Assembly (NCBI RefSeq): GCF_004362825.1
Contig: NZ_SNXZ01000002.1
Span: 496,001-560,000 of the forward strand
Origin: Labedaea rhizosphaerae
GTDB taxonomy: Bacteria > Actinomycetota > Actinomycetes > Mycobacteriales > Pseudonocardiaceae
DNA length: 64,000 bases
Reading direction: 5' to 3'
Shown here: in pieces, positions 53,502 through 63,195 of the stretch
How the letters are laid out: the number at the start of each line of letters is the position of its first letter
Numbering within the stretch: position 1 is the first letter of the stretch
Position numbers and translations under genes: made by a program
The notes under the pieces: generated by a model
Seen by the model: only the letters and a program-made list of their open reading frames with translations
Told to the model about the DNA's origin: nothing
Database searches by the model: none

Positions 53502-54808
53502 TGACTCAGCCCGAGATCGAGCACGAAGTCCGGTTCGACGCCACCGCCGGCTTCCGGTTCACCGAGACGCTGCGCGCGTCGAACCGACCACGGGACCTGA
53601 ACCTGATCATCGAACCGGATGGCAGCACCCACCGGCTGAAGGTGCAAACCCTGGACCCTGAGCTGCGTGCGGCGTTCGGCGACAAGATCGAGTGCGTGCT
53701 GCCGCTGACCGTCGAGCAGCTGTGGGGGCACGTCCAAGAATGCCGGGACACCTGGCACACCACCGTGATCGATCACCAGTCCACCTCCGGCGAGCTCGTC
53801 TTCCAGCGGTACTGGGACATGGTCAAGGCCCCGCAGCACCTCACTGCGGTACTGCGCCCGATCGCCGAAGCCGGATCGAAACTCTTCCTCGCGATCTTCC
53901 AACCCGATATTGACGACGGGTCGCAGGACGTGTCCGTGCGCAAGCACATCTTCACTGTGCTGCGTGAGCACACCGTAGATCGTCCATTATGGATCCGCTG
54001 CACCTCGTCAAGGTTCTTCGCGCCGTGGAACCTGATCTACTGCCGCAAGGTCACCGATGACCCCATCGACCCCACCGGTTTCTGGGGCTACCAGCACGTA
54101 GTGGAACACATCCCCCGAGACGGCTCGGTGCTCGCCCACGACCTGCAGCAACCCGGCGACGAGCCGCTGCGACTCGGCATCAACATCGACCCAGGCCTCG
54201 ACCAGTGGCTTGAACCGTTGGGCGTGGAGTGCCTGCGCCCGGTGCTCGAACAATTCGAGTCCTACCACGGGGTGAACCCGCAGCGGAGGGAGTACAAAGC
54301 GGAACTTGCGGAAGCGTTCAAAGCAGGCATCGACGACCACGTGCTGTACTTCTGCTGCCACGCCGAGCAGGAAGGCGACCAGGCGGTGATCGTCGGCAAG
54401 CCTGGCAGGCTTCGCCTCGGCGACACAAACGACGACGGCTGGATCCTCCCGTCGGACATCACGCTGTGGACCGACGGCACCGACATGGCACGCAAACCCG
54501 TCGTCTTCCTCAACGCGTGCGCCGGCGGGCAGTTCAACTCCGTGTTCTACCAGGGGTTTGGCGACCGGTTCCTGGCTAAGGGCGCGTGCTCGGTGATCGG
54601 GCCGCAGACCGACCTACCCGCGGTGTTCGGAGGAGCATTCGCACGCCAGTTCTTCGCTCGATTCTTCGCAGGCAGCCAGGACAACAAGGTCGGCACAGTT
54701 CTCGCCGAGCTGCGCCGCACCTTCTTCGACCAGTACAAGAACCCCCTCGGCATGCTCTACTCGCTCTACCGCGGCGCAGACATGTTCCTGGATCGAGCCG
54801 TCAACTAA
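53501..54808 (+). CDS. CHAT-domain caspase-like protease, effector candidate
   Basis: 435 residues. The N-terminal ~240 residues are beta-rich (FDATAGFRFTETLRASNRP, then DLNLIIEPDGSTHRLKVQ). The C-terminal part is a CHAT/caspase-like domain with the catalytic dyad His287 in YFCCHAEQ and Cys340 in FLNACAGGQ. It continues GACSVIGPQTDLPAVFGG and ends with a typical FARFFAGSQDNKVGTVLAEL helix. CHAT proteases are effectors of several bacterial immune systems (for example TPR-CHAT with gRAMP, and gasdermin activation). No gasdermin-like gene is seen here; the membrane protein of the module could instead be target or partner. The domain call is firm; a defence role is inferred. Confidence 0.82.
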   Translation: MTQPEIEHEVRFDATAGFRFTETLRASNRPRDLNLIIEPDGSTHRLKVQTLDPELRAAFGDKIECVLPLTVEQLWGHVQECRDTWHTTVIDHQSTSGELVFQRYWDMVKAPQHLTAVLRPIAEAGSKLFLAIFQPDIDDGSQDVSVRKHIFTVLREHTVDRPLWIRCTSSRFFAPWNLIYCRKVTDDPIDPTGFWGYQHVVEHIPRDGSVLAHDLQQPGDEPLRLGINIDPGLDQWLEPLGVECLRPVLEQFESYHGVNPQRREYKAELAEAFKAGIDDHVLYFCCHAEQEGDQAVIVGKPGRLRLGDTNDDGWILPSDITLWTDGTDMARKPVVFLNACAGGQFNSVFYQGFGDRFLAKGACSVIGPQTDLPAVFGGAFARQFFARFFAGSQDNKVGTVLAELRRTFFDQYKNPLGMLYSLYRGADMFLDRAVN

Positions 54809-54926
54809 CGAGTCGGTCAACCGTCCTGCCAGTGAGGAATTGTCAACCTGCGGACCTACGTATCACGCTGCTTGAGCCTCGCCGCCTGACAACGGTATGG
54901 CGGGTCTCAGAGCCGTTCAGCGTCCA

Positions 54927-57900
54927 CTATGGAGCGACCCGCCGGTTGAGGTACGCAGCTCGGGCGGCGAGCATCTGGTAGTCACAGCGGTCGGCGATGA
55001 CACTCGCCGCCTGGGCAGCCGTTCCGGCTTCCTGTCGGTGGCCGAGGGCGTGGTGTGCTTCGGCCAGCAGCAGGAGAATTGTGCACTCGGGGTAGGGCAC
55101 GACGCAGCCGCGGCAACGGTCCAAGGCCTCGCCGAGCAGTGGTAGTGCCTGGGAAGCCTCGCCTTGCGCTAGCAGGATCTCGGCGACCACGCCCAACGCC
55201 TCGGCTTCGCGGCTGCGCCAGCCGAGGGTGCGGGTGACCGCCACCGCCTCGTGGGCCATCGCCTCGGCTCTCGAGCCCGCGCCGGTGTGCTGGCACGCCC
55301 GGGCCAGCAGGATCAGCAGGCGCGACCGCACGTCGTCGTTGGTGACGGCCAGGTTGTCGTCCTCCATGGCCGCCAGCCGCTCGCGGACCTGCGGCCACCG
55401 CTCGGCCAGGCTGTCCACCCGCGCGACGGCGACGGCCAGTTCACGGACTTCGTCCCGGTCTGCCGCCACGGCCATGTGCTCGCGGGCGACGGCCGACAAC
55501 TCCTCCGCGGCCGCGAGGTCTCCGTGCTGACATTCCAGCTCGATGAGGTTCGACAGGTGTGGGCGTCGTTCGTCCGTCGACGGTTTCTGCATCGACGCCA
55601 CCTCGTGCATCGCCGAGCGCGAACGGGAAAGGTCCCCTCGCAGCAGCCACACGCGGGCGAGATTGCCGGTGTCGGCGATCACGACCTGGGTCATCCCCGC
55701 CTCCGCTGCCAGCGCGATCCCCCGCTGCAACGCTCGCTCCGCCCGTTCCAGTGAGTGATTGGTCGCGTAGGTGACCGCCAGCAGGCGGTTCATGCCCGTT
55801 GCCGCGCTCATGTCACCCGCGCGCACCGCGACGTCGAACGCCACCGTCAGCGCGGATTCGAAGCGCGACGTGTCGGCGATCGTGTAGGTCGCGTGCCAAC
55901 CGCGCTCCAGCAACGCCCAGCCGAGGTCGTGTTGCTCGTTGGCGATCAGGTCTTGGGCGACCGCCACGATCATGTCGGCGTGCCCGGTCGTCCAGGTCGT
56001 GGCCGGACGCCTGGACGTGGCGCAGTCCTGCAGCAGCGGACGGCGCAACGGGATGTTGCGTCGCATCGAGGCCAGGGCGGCCTCCGCCGTCCGCGCGAGC
56101 GCCAGGGCCAGACGCCGCCGGCCTGCCGTGATGTCGGCGGCAGACTCCTCCTCCTGCAAGCGTTCCGTCGCGAACATGAGCACTAGGTCGTGGATCCGGT
56201 ATCGGTCGGTGCCGACCCGTTCCAGCAGGTGCGCGGCCAGGAGTGCGTCCAGCGCCTGGGCGGCGGCGCGGCCGGGCAGGTCGGTGAGGGCCTCGGCCAC
56301 GGCGGCGTCGACCGTCGGCACCCGGCACAGCGGAATCCGCCGCATCAGCGTGGACGCCGCGGGTGGCAACGTCCGATAGGACCAGTTGAGCGCGGCCCGG
56401 ACGCTGAAGTCCGACGATGGCTCGTTGAGGTTGAGCGCGTCGAGCCGCTCGTCACCGCCGAGTTCCTCGGCGAAGCCGCGCACTTCGGCGGCCGACGCCG
56501 TGGCCAGCCGTTCCCGCACGATCCGCAACGCCAGGGGCAGGCCGTCGCAGTGCTCGACGATGCGGGTCGCGGTGACAGTATGGAGCACCTCGGGGCCGAT
56601 GCCCGCCGACAGCAGCTCCCGTCCGGCGTCGGGGTCGAGGCGGGTGAGGCGCAGCCGGACCGCACCGTCCGCGGCCACCAGCGACCGGAGCGCGTCCCTG
56701 CTGGTCACGACCGTCACCAGAGGTGGACCACCGGGCAGCAGCGACCGCACCTGCGCCGAGTCGCGGGCGTTGTCGAGCACCAGCAGCATGCGCCGTCCCG
56801 CCATCGCGCTGCGCAGCATCGCGGCCCTGGCGGTGAGGTCCGCGGGCAGGTGCGCGGTGCCGACGCCCAACGCGCGCAACAGGTGCTCGATCACCTCGTC
56901 CGGCGTCGACGGCTGTCCGGGCCCGTAGCCCCGCAGGTCCGCCCACAGCTGGCCATCCGGGAACCGGTTGACGTTGTCATGCGCCCAGCGCAGCACCAGT
57001 GCCGTCTTGCCGACTCCCCCGGCACCGCACACGGCGACCACCGGGGATTCGTCGTGGGCCATGCCGAGCAGTCGGCGCAACCGCTCGAGCTCAGGGCCGC
57101 GGCCGACGAGCTGGGTCGGGCGGGCCGGCAACTCCCTCGGGGTTATCAGCGGCTGGCCCGGCAATGCCGCGGACGCTCTCAGAACATCGCTGTGCGCGGC
57201 CCGCAACTCCGGGCCGGGGTCGATCCCGAGTTCCTCGCGCAGGCGTCTGCTCACGGCGTCGAACACCGCCAACGCCTCTGCTTGCTGCCCCGACGCCGCC
57301 AGCAGCCGCATGAGGGCCGCGTGCAACGACTCGTGCAGCAACTCCGTGCCCAGCATCCGCTGCACCTCCGTGGCCGCGGCCGCCTGCTCGCCGGCGGCGG
57401 TGGCGGCAGCGGCGTAGCGCAGGGCGACGTCCACTCGCTTGCGGCGCATCGCCACCACGGACGGGTGGGTTTGCGCTCGCTCGCCAAGGTCGGTCAGGAC
57501 GTCGTCGCGCCACAGCGCCAGAGCCGCGCGGCAGGCGGCCGCCCCGTCGGCAGACGCACCCCGCGCGACGGCTTCCTGGGCGGCCAGTGCGAAGGCGTCG
57601 AAGCGAGCCACGTCGATGTCGGTGTGGTCGACGTCCAGGCGGTACCCGCCTCTGCCACCAGTGATCACCAGACCGGGCACACGCCTGCGCAACCGCGCGA
57701 CGTAGGTCTGCACCAGGTTGACCGCGCTGGAAGGTGGGCGATCGCCCCACAACAGCTCGACGAGCGAGTGCTTGCTCACCAATTGCCTCGGCTGCAGTGC
57801 GAGGAAGCCCAGCACCGTTCGCTGCATCGTCGACTCGATCGGCACCACGCGTCCCGAGACCCGGACGGTCAGAATGCCGAGTACGTCGATCCGCACGCCG

Positions 57901-58115
57901 GCCGGACCGGGCCCGGGAACAAGCACCGGCAACCGCAGAACTTCCGCCAGCCGGTCGCGAGTTGCCGGTCGAGGACGGCGAACCCGACCTTTCTCGATGT
58001 CGCGCACGGCCCGCTCGCTGATGCCGCACAGAACGGCCAGATCGCGTTGGCCCAGTCCCAGTTCCGTTCGGCGTAACCGGACTTGTCTGGCGTATTCCCC
58101 ACGGTCGTCGGCCAT
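54927..58115 (-). CDS. SARP-type regulator with N-terminal XRE HTH, BTAD, NB-ARC and TPR domains
   Basis: 1062 residues from ATG 58115 (GGGGGTG upstream). An XRE HTH (~5-60: RTELGLGQRDLAVLCGIS, then ERAVRDIEKGRVRRP) precedes the OmpR-like winged helix and BTAD (IDVLGILTVRVSGRVVPI, LVQTYVARLRRRVPGLV). The NB-ARC ATPase has Walker A GAGGVGKTALVL and Walker B LLVLDNARDSAQV; TPRs form the rest. The additional XRE domain in front of the SARP core is less common than the plain AfsR layout of the gene at 31171. It is divergent from the small secreted-protein gene at 58344 and may control it. Confidence 0.86.
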   Translation of the reverse strand: MADDRGEYARQVRLRRTELGLGQRDLAVLCGISERAVRDIEKGRVRRPRPATRDRLAEVLRLPVLVPGPGPAGVRIDVLGILTVRVSGRVVPIESTMQRTVLGFLALQPRQLVSKHSLVELLWGDRPPSSAVNLVQTYVARLRRRVPGLVITGGRGGYRLDVDHTDIDVARFDAFALAAQEAVARGASADGAAACRAALALWRDDVLTDLGERAQTHPSVVAMRRKRVDVALRYAAAATAAGEQAAAATEVQRMLGTELLHESLHAALMRLLAASGQQAEALAVFDAVSRRLREELGIDPGPELRAAHSDVLRASAALPGQPLITPRELPARPTQLVGRGPELERLRRLLGMAHDESPVVAVCGAGGVGKTALVLRWAHDNVNRFPDGQLWADLRGYGPGQPSTPDEVIEHLLRALGVGTAHLPADLTARAAMLRSAMAGRRMLLVLDNARDSAQVRSLLPGGPPLVTVVTSRDALRSLVAADGAVRLRLTRLDPDAGRELLSAGIGPEVLHTVTATRIVEHCDGLPLALRIVRERLATASAAEVRGFAEELGGDERLDALNLNEPSSDFSVRAALNWSYRTLPPAASTLMRRIPLCRVPTVDAAVAEALTDLPGRAAAQALDALLAAHLLERVGTDRYRIHDLVLMFATERLQEEESAADITAGRRRLALALARTAEAALASMRRNIPLRRPLLQDCATSRRPATTWTTGHADMIVAVAQDLIANEQHDLGWALLERGWHATYTIADTSRFESALTVAFDVAVRAGDMSAATGMNRLLAVTYATNHSLERAERALQRGIALAAEAGMTQVVIADTGNLARVWLLRGDLSRSRSAMHEVASMQKPSTDERRPHLSNLIELECQHGDLAAAEELSAVAREHMAVAADRDEVRELAVAVARVDSLAERWPQVRERLAAMEDDNLAVTNDDVRSRLLILLARACQHTGAGSRAEAMAHEAVAVTRTLGWRSREAEALGVVAEILLAQGEASQALPLLGEALDRCRGCVVPYPECTILLLLAEAHHALGHRQEAGTAAQAASVIADRCDYQMLAARAAYLNRRVAP

Positions 58116-58343
58116 TACACCCCCGGGAGGCACAGGACCGTCGAGCGTACATGCGGGCGGTGCGGATTCACTAGCGAACCGGCAGTTCAGCTGTACTCAC
58201 GACGTCCAGTGAGCCGTCACGGCGCTTTCGTAGGGTCGTCCTGCCACCAAAATCCCCCGATCGGACGCACGTCGAGGGGCGCGCCTTGATCGAGTGGGAA
58301 ACGAGGATCACCGGTGGGACGACAGCGACGGAAGAGGACAGAA

Positions 58344-58793
58344 ATGCTCAAAAGCGTATTCGCGATCAGCGCGGCAACTCTCGCCGCGGCAGGGGTTCTG
58401 ACCGGGGGTTCGATCGCGTCGGCAGCACCCGCGGCGGCAGCCGTTTCCTGCCCGCACAACGGCGGCGACTCACTGCACTTCACCGGCAAGTACGTGCAGC
58501 GGAGCACAACGCTGAACGGCCTCACCATCAAGCTGATGGACGGCTACAACCCTGCCGACGGCAAGCAGTACGCGTGGACCTACGTGCAGAACGCGTCGGC
58601 CAACGACCAGGCGTGGGTGGCCTACTCCACCAACAGCGGCTCCAGCTACATCCAGTGCGGCCGGGTGTACGTGACCAGCGCCGGCGCCTTCTACACCGAC
58701 GCGTTCCAGACGTCGTCGTCCAGCTCGGTAGCCATGAAGGGCTGCGCCGAGGACGTCTCCGCGAACACCTCGAAATGCACGACGAAGTGGTGA
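58344..58793 (+). CDS. Small secreted protein of unknown family
   Basis: 149 residues. GAGGACAGAA lies before the ATG at 58344. A signal peptide (SVFAISAATLAAAGVLTGG, cleavage near AAPAAAA) is followed by a ~115-residue mature part with four Cys (SCPHN, IQCGR, KGCAED, SKCTT) that can form two disulfides and with many Ser/Tyr. It has the look of an exported beta-domain or protease-inhibitor-like fold, but no family was identified. It is divergent from the SARP regulator at 58115. Confidence 0.7.
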   Translation: MLKSVFAISAATLAAAGVLTGGSIASAAPAAAAVSCPHNGGDSLHFTGKYVQRSTTLNGLTIKLMDGYNPADGKQYAWTYVQNASANDQAWVAYSTNSGSSYIQCGRVYVTSAGAFYTDAFQTSSSSSVAMKGCAEDVSANTSKCTTKW

Positions 58794-58806
58794 CCGGCTG
58801 AACCGC

Positions 58807-58855
58807 GGTGCCTTCGCACGGGTACTGCACCGCCGGAGACCCGCGCGAAGGCGCC
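58807..58855. terminator. Candidate terminator after the secreted-protein gene
   Basis: GGTGCCTTCGC (58807-58817) and GCGAAGGCGCC (58845-58855) form an 11-bp stem with one G-U type mismatch and a 27-nt loop, starting 14 bp after the stop codon. No U-tract follows. Confidence 0.5.
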
Positions 58856-59290
58856 GTCGCCGAAACCCGGACGCGCACACGGCCTTGCTCACGAAGAGGC
58901 ACCGTCAAAAATCGCCGACGTCGGGGAGATCTGTCGTGTTCCGCTCGCGGCAACAAATCAGCACTGCACGGGATGCCCACCAGCGCGGGATACGATGCTC
59001 GACGGCACCGCGCGACCAGCTTCACTTGCCACTGACAGAGTGCGGTCGCAAACAGTCCGCAGCGTCGCATCGCGTCAGTGGACTCGGGTGGGTTCGCCCG
59101 CAGCCTCAGATGGCCGCCGCGCTCCTGCACCACACTCCCACAATGCCCTCATCGTCCGGTCCGCGGACGCCGAACGCGCCGACAAGATCAACCCCGCCGT
59201 GGTCGAGACCACGGCCGAAGTAGGCCTCGCTCTCTCCCCCGTTACCTTCTACATGGCTCTCGATCAAGAGCTGTGGTCGCCAGGTCGGGT
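58856..59290. other. Left flank of the truncated IS110 element
   Basis: About 435 bp without a recognised gene. IS110 elements lack obvious terminal inverted repeats, so the element's left end cannot be set from sequence alone; it should lie here, upstream of 59291. Confidence 0.4.
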
Positions 59291-60100
59291 ATGACGTCGG
59301 TGTGTCCCCTCGGCTTGGATGTCGGCAAGAGTGAGCACCACGCGGTCGGTCTGGACCCAGTCGGCAAGCGGCTGCACGATGGGCCGTTGCCCAACAGCGA
59401 GCCGAAGCTGCGGGCGCTGTTCGACAAGCTCGCCGTCCACGGGACGTTGCTGGTGGTGGTCGATCAACCAGCGACGATCGGGGCGTTGCCGGTCGCGGTC
59501 GCCCGCGCCGCTGGCCACCAGGTCGCTTACCTGCCCGGCCTGGCTATGCGCCGCATCGCCGATCTCTACCTTGGCCGCGCCAAGACCGACGCGCGGGACG
59601 CCTTCATCATCGCCGACGCCGCACGCTCGCTGCCGCACACGCTGCGTCCGGTCGACGTCGGCGACCACGCCCTGGCTGAGTTGGACATGCTGGTCGGGTT
59701 CGATGACGACCTGGCCGGCGAGGCCACCCGGATCGGCAACCGCATCCGCGGTCTGCTCACCGGCCTCCACCCAGCCCTCGAACGAGCCATTGGTCCACGA
59801 GTGACCCACCCCGCGGCGCTGGAGATCCTGTCCCGCTGCGGCGGGCCAGCCAGAATCCGCAAGGCAGGCCGCCGCAAACTGACCTCGATCGCCGCCGCCC
59901 GTGCGCCCCGCATGGGTGACAAGCCCGTGGCCGCGATCCTGGCCGCGCTGGACGAACAGACCGTCACCGTCCCCGGCACGACGGCAGCGGATACCGTCCC
60001 TCCACGGCTGGCGGATAGCTTGAAAACCCTTCTCCAGCAACGGAAACAAGAACCTACATTCCATGCGATTACCGCACGTAAGCGCTGCGCGCGCTCCTGA
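59291..60100 (+). mobile_element. IS110-family transposase gene, 3'-truncated
   Basis: 269 residues are readable. The N-terminal DEDD/RuvC-like domain is present (LGLDVGKSEHHAVGLDP, VVVDQPATIGALPVA, AKTDARDAFIIADAAR). Sequence similarity ends near SLKTLLQQRKQ (about 60047); the last 17 codons are run-on. The C-terminal Transposase_20 domain (~130 residues) that should follow is missing, so the element is dead. Its broken end abuts the gene at 60150. Confidence 0.88.
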
Positions 60101-60149
60101 ATCCGAAAATTCCGCGACCTTGGACAACCTCCTCAGTATCATCTACGGG

Positions 60150-61871
60150 ATGTCCAGTACGGCGTTCGAAAGTCTGCAGTTCGATCTTTCTCCCGAGCGG
60201 ATCACCGCGCTCGCAGCAATGACAGACGAGGCCGCGGCAGGTGCCACGGCCGGCTGGCACGAGATCTCGGGAGCACTACAGGCTGACCGAGAGGCCGCAG
60301 ACGTCGACGCCATCGCGACAGCGTTCGACTACCGGATGTCCGAGGCCGGAGAGGACGCCGAATCAGTGTTCGCCTCGGCATGGACCATCGGCGGGAAAAC
60401 GTATCCAGCGCCACCCAGCGCACTGCCGACGTCGGTCGCCGACCTCTGGGAAAAGGTCTCGGAACGTGCCTCATCATCTCCGGTTCGCGCGCGCTTGCAC
60501 GACCTCCTCTTCACGCTCCGCCGACAGCCTAGGCACATCCACGCCGAACCTGCCTGCGTCGCGTACCAGGAGCTGAGCAAGCAAGATTGGATCCCGCTTT
60601 ACCGCGCGCTCGCGCTGGTTCGCACACTCGACATCGCCCGTCAGATGGGACGCGACGACCTGGCCCAGAGCGCGGTCGAACAGATGATCACCGACGCCCG
60701 CGAGTACATCAAGGACGCTGAGTGGCATCCTGGCGTCTCGATGAGGTTGGTCGATCGACTGGTCGCCGAGAAGAAGCCTCCCGATGAAGTCGACGACCTC
60801 CTCGCGGCCGCACGTGCTCGCTACGCCGCAGACCCCCACATCGAGGTCGAAGTGGCGACCCTGCAGCGGCGCCGCGCCAAGGGCGACACAGCCGAACTCG
60901 AGCGCATCGATCGGGAGATCGCCGCCATCTGGCTCGCGGCCGCCGAGAACTCCTCAGGCATACAGAAGGTCGGACACCTCACCCCAGCCATCGAGTACGC
61001 CCGCAACCACGGTCACAACGACATGGCCGATCAAGCAACCAGAACACTCCAAAGCATCGAGAGCGACGAACTGGAGATGCAGAGCTTCCGCAGCACAATC
61101 GACGTGCCGAGGGAGAAGATCGACCAGTGGATAGACCGCTTCGCCGACCATGACTGGCGCACCGGCCTGCTGCACTTCTCACGTGGAGACGGCGGCCACC
61201 CACCCAGCGGGCACATCGACAACAACCGAGCCCAGGTCGACGTCCTTCGACAGGAAGCACCGCTGTTGTCGATGACCACCCGGGTCATGCTCGGCGGCGA
61301 CGGGCTCCCCCGCTGGCAGCCGCAGAACGACGACGACAGGGAGTTGCAGCAGCTCGCCTTCGTCGAGTCCTTCACCATGAGGGTGTGCGCGCCACTGTTC
61401 GATCAGGCGCTTCTGGCGATCGGAGCAAGGCACAACCCCAGCCGAGAGGAGCTCGAAGGCTTGTTCGCTGAGCGACCTGCCGTCACGCCTGACATCGCCC
61501 GCGTGCTGGCCGACTCACTCTTGCGCTTCTGGTCCGGAGATCACGAAGCCTGCGCCTACCTCCTGGCACCGAAGATCGAGACGATGTTACGCAACTTGGC
61601 CCGAGGACTCGATGAGGCGGTCTACCAAACCCAGCGCAGCAACACGCCCGGGAAATACGTCGGCGTCGGTGTTCTCCTGCGAATCCTTGGCAAGCGAGGC
61701 TTAGATGAGTCCTGGGGCCGCTACCTCGCGATGCTCCTGTCCAGCCCAATGGGGTTCAACATCCGAAACGAACTGGCTCACGGCTTCTTCGAAGACATCC
61801 CGCGCCCCTTAGTCGCGCTGCTCATTCAGGCCGCCCTCTACGTCACGACCCTGCACCCGGGCGCCGCCTGA
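60150..61871 (+). CDS. DUF4209-like helical protein
   Basis: 573 residues from ATG 60150 (an upstream in-frame ATG at 60063 lies in the IS run-on). The protein is soluble and almost entirely helical. The C-terminus carries a motif block of DUF4209-type proteins: KIETMLRNLARGLD, then a catalytic-looking NIRNELAHGF close to the end. R-N-x-x-A-H-G resembles the RxxxxxH-type motif of HEPN RNases but lies in the DUF4209 context. No nuclease activity is proven. The position directly behind a broken transposase and inside an accessory region suggests a mobile or defence gene. Confidence 0.65.
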   Translation: MSSTAFESLQFDLSPERITALAAMTDEAAAGATAGWHEISGALQADREAADVDAIATAFDYRMSEAGEDAESVFASAWTIGGKTYPAPPSALPTSVADLWEKVSERASSSPVRARLHDLLFTLRRQPRHIHAEPACVAYQELSKQDWIPLYRALALVRTLDIARQMGRDDLAQSAVEQMITDAREYIKDAEWHPGVSMRLVDRLVAEKKPPDEVDDLLAAARARYAADPHIEVEVATLQRRRAKGDTAELERIDREIAAIWLAAAENSSGIQKVGHLTPAIEYARNHGHNDMADQATRTLQSIESDELEMQSFRSTIDVPREKIDQWIDRFADHDWRTGLLHFSRGDGGHPPSGHIDNNRAQVDVLRQEAPLLSMTTRVMLGGDGLPRWQPQNDDDRELQQLAFVESFTMRVCAPLFDQALLAIGARHNPSREELEGLFAERPAVTPDIARVLADSLLRFWSGDHEACAYLLAPKIETMLRNLARGLDEAVYQTQRSNTPGKYVGVGVLLRILGKRGLDESWGRYLAMLLSSPMGFNIRNELAHGFFEDIPRPLVALLIQAALYVTTLHPGAA

Positions 61872-62285
61872 GCCCGAGGGGACCGTAAGAGCAGGCGCCG
61901 TAGGCCCGGCGCGCGGCCTCCGCGCCACCCTACCGGTGAGCCAGGCCTGGTCGCTGTACGGCATTCCGTATGTCGTGCAGCTATGGATCTTGCAACGAGA
62001 TGATCTGACGACGGCGTGAGGTTCTCGTAACTCTCGGAGCCCCCGGACGCAATCGAGGCGAGCAAGCGGCGGCGCAGCTCGAGCAGGGACGCCTGGTGCT
62101 CCTTGCCGCACGACGTTTCGTGCTGGCCGCAGCAAGCCGCCAACTCGTCGTTCGGCAGTGGAGGCGGGCGCGCTTCGTCATTACAGAAGCCTTGCGGTAC
62201 AACGGAACTAGTGCGGTGCGCTCGCTGCGTCCCTTGCGCGGGTGCAGCGACTATCCCGGGACCGGCTCGACCATACGCGCGCGCG
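61872..62285. other. Intergenic region between convergent genes
   Basis: 414 bp without a recognised gene. Open frames are Arg/Ser-rich shadows. GC-rich partial inverted repeats near 61890-61920 are too short to call a terminator. Confidence 0.4.
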
Positions 62286-63092
62286 TCAGCCGACTGTCGC
62301 ACTCCAAAGCTCACGAGGGTTGAGCTTCACTGCTCCGCCGACGTCGATCTCGTATCCGATCACCGATTCTCTCCCGTGCCCCCAACGATTGTTGTCGAGG
62401 AGGAGCAGGTCGCCGGACCTGAGCGTGACCCGCGTCGCGACCTGTGCCGCTGCTTCGGACAGGCGCTTCAACGCGGACGTGGCCGGGTGGCGTGCCGCGG
62501 TCGACCGCAGGTGGTCCAGCAGACCGCTCTTGATCCGTATGCCGACGTCGTCCGCGTCCGCGGCGTTCGTGAGCCGGTAGGCGATCGACCGGTGGATTCC
62601 ATCCGGAAATGGCACATCGGTGAACAGATTGCGTACCGCGGCGGCCCCGGCTGGGTCGGACCGCATGAGCTGGACGGCGTCACTCCACCGTACGACGAGT
62701 GTTTCTCCGTTGTAGCCTTCCGGGCGGTCCTGCCAGCCCGAACTGACCATCAACATGCTGAAGAACGGTGGCCGAGGCCAGCGCAGCGATTGGGACGAGT
62801 GGGGTTCGAGAGGTCCGGCCATCGCGTGTATCTCGCCCCTTTCTGCCGCCTGGGGCTCGTATCTAACGCGCCAGATGGCCGGGTGGTCGGGGTGGGTCCC
62901 GGCGTCGTCTCCATAGTAGGGCAGAGGGTCGCCGAATGCGGCAAGAAATCCGACGAAGGCATGAGCCGTTGAGGGGAAATGAGCGATTCGAACCAGTCCG
63001 GAATTCGCCAGCTCTGATTTTGCTGCCGTAACGAAGGTGGAATCGAATTCGCCGCTCGGGGCGATGAGGGGCGTCGAAATGCTGGTGGCCAT
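62286..63092 (-). CDS. TauD/TfdA-like Fe(II)/2-oxoglutarate oxygenase with altered metal-binding triad
   Basis: 268 residues. The cupin-like core is recognisable: GPLEPHSSQSLRWPRPPFFS near residue 97 (first metal His, but Ser at the position of the usual Asp/Glu of HxD/E), then DAVQLM, and the distal His in NNRWGHGRES with Arg for 2-oxoglutarate. In non-haem halogenases the carboxylate of the triad is likewise replaced, by Ala or Gly. Here Ser occupies it. The gene may be a hydroxylase variant, a halogenase-like enzyme or inactive. It stands beside an IS481 relic, with no biosynthetic cluster in view. Confidence 0.72.
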   Translation of the reverse strand: MATSISTPLIAPSGEFDSTFVTAAKSELANSGLVRIAHFPSTAHAFVGFLAAFGDPLPYYGDDAGTHPDHPAIWRVRYEPQAAERGEIHAMAGPLEPHSSQSLRWPRPPFFSMLMVSSGWQDRPEGYNGETLVVRWSDAVQLMRSDPAGAAAVRNLFTDVPFPDGIHRSIAYRLTNAADADDVGIRIKSGLLDHLRSTAARHPATSALKRLSEAAAQVATRVTLRSGDLLLLDNNRWGHGRESVIGYEIDVGGAVKLNPRELWSATVG

Positions 63093-63195
63093 CGGAGCTC
63101 TTCACCTTTCGGAGTAGTTGACGTGTGCGACGGTCGCACCTTTCCTGGACCAGGCGTGGACGAGTTCCAGGTCGTGTCGTCGTATGGCGCCGGCG

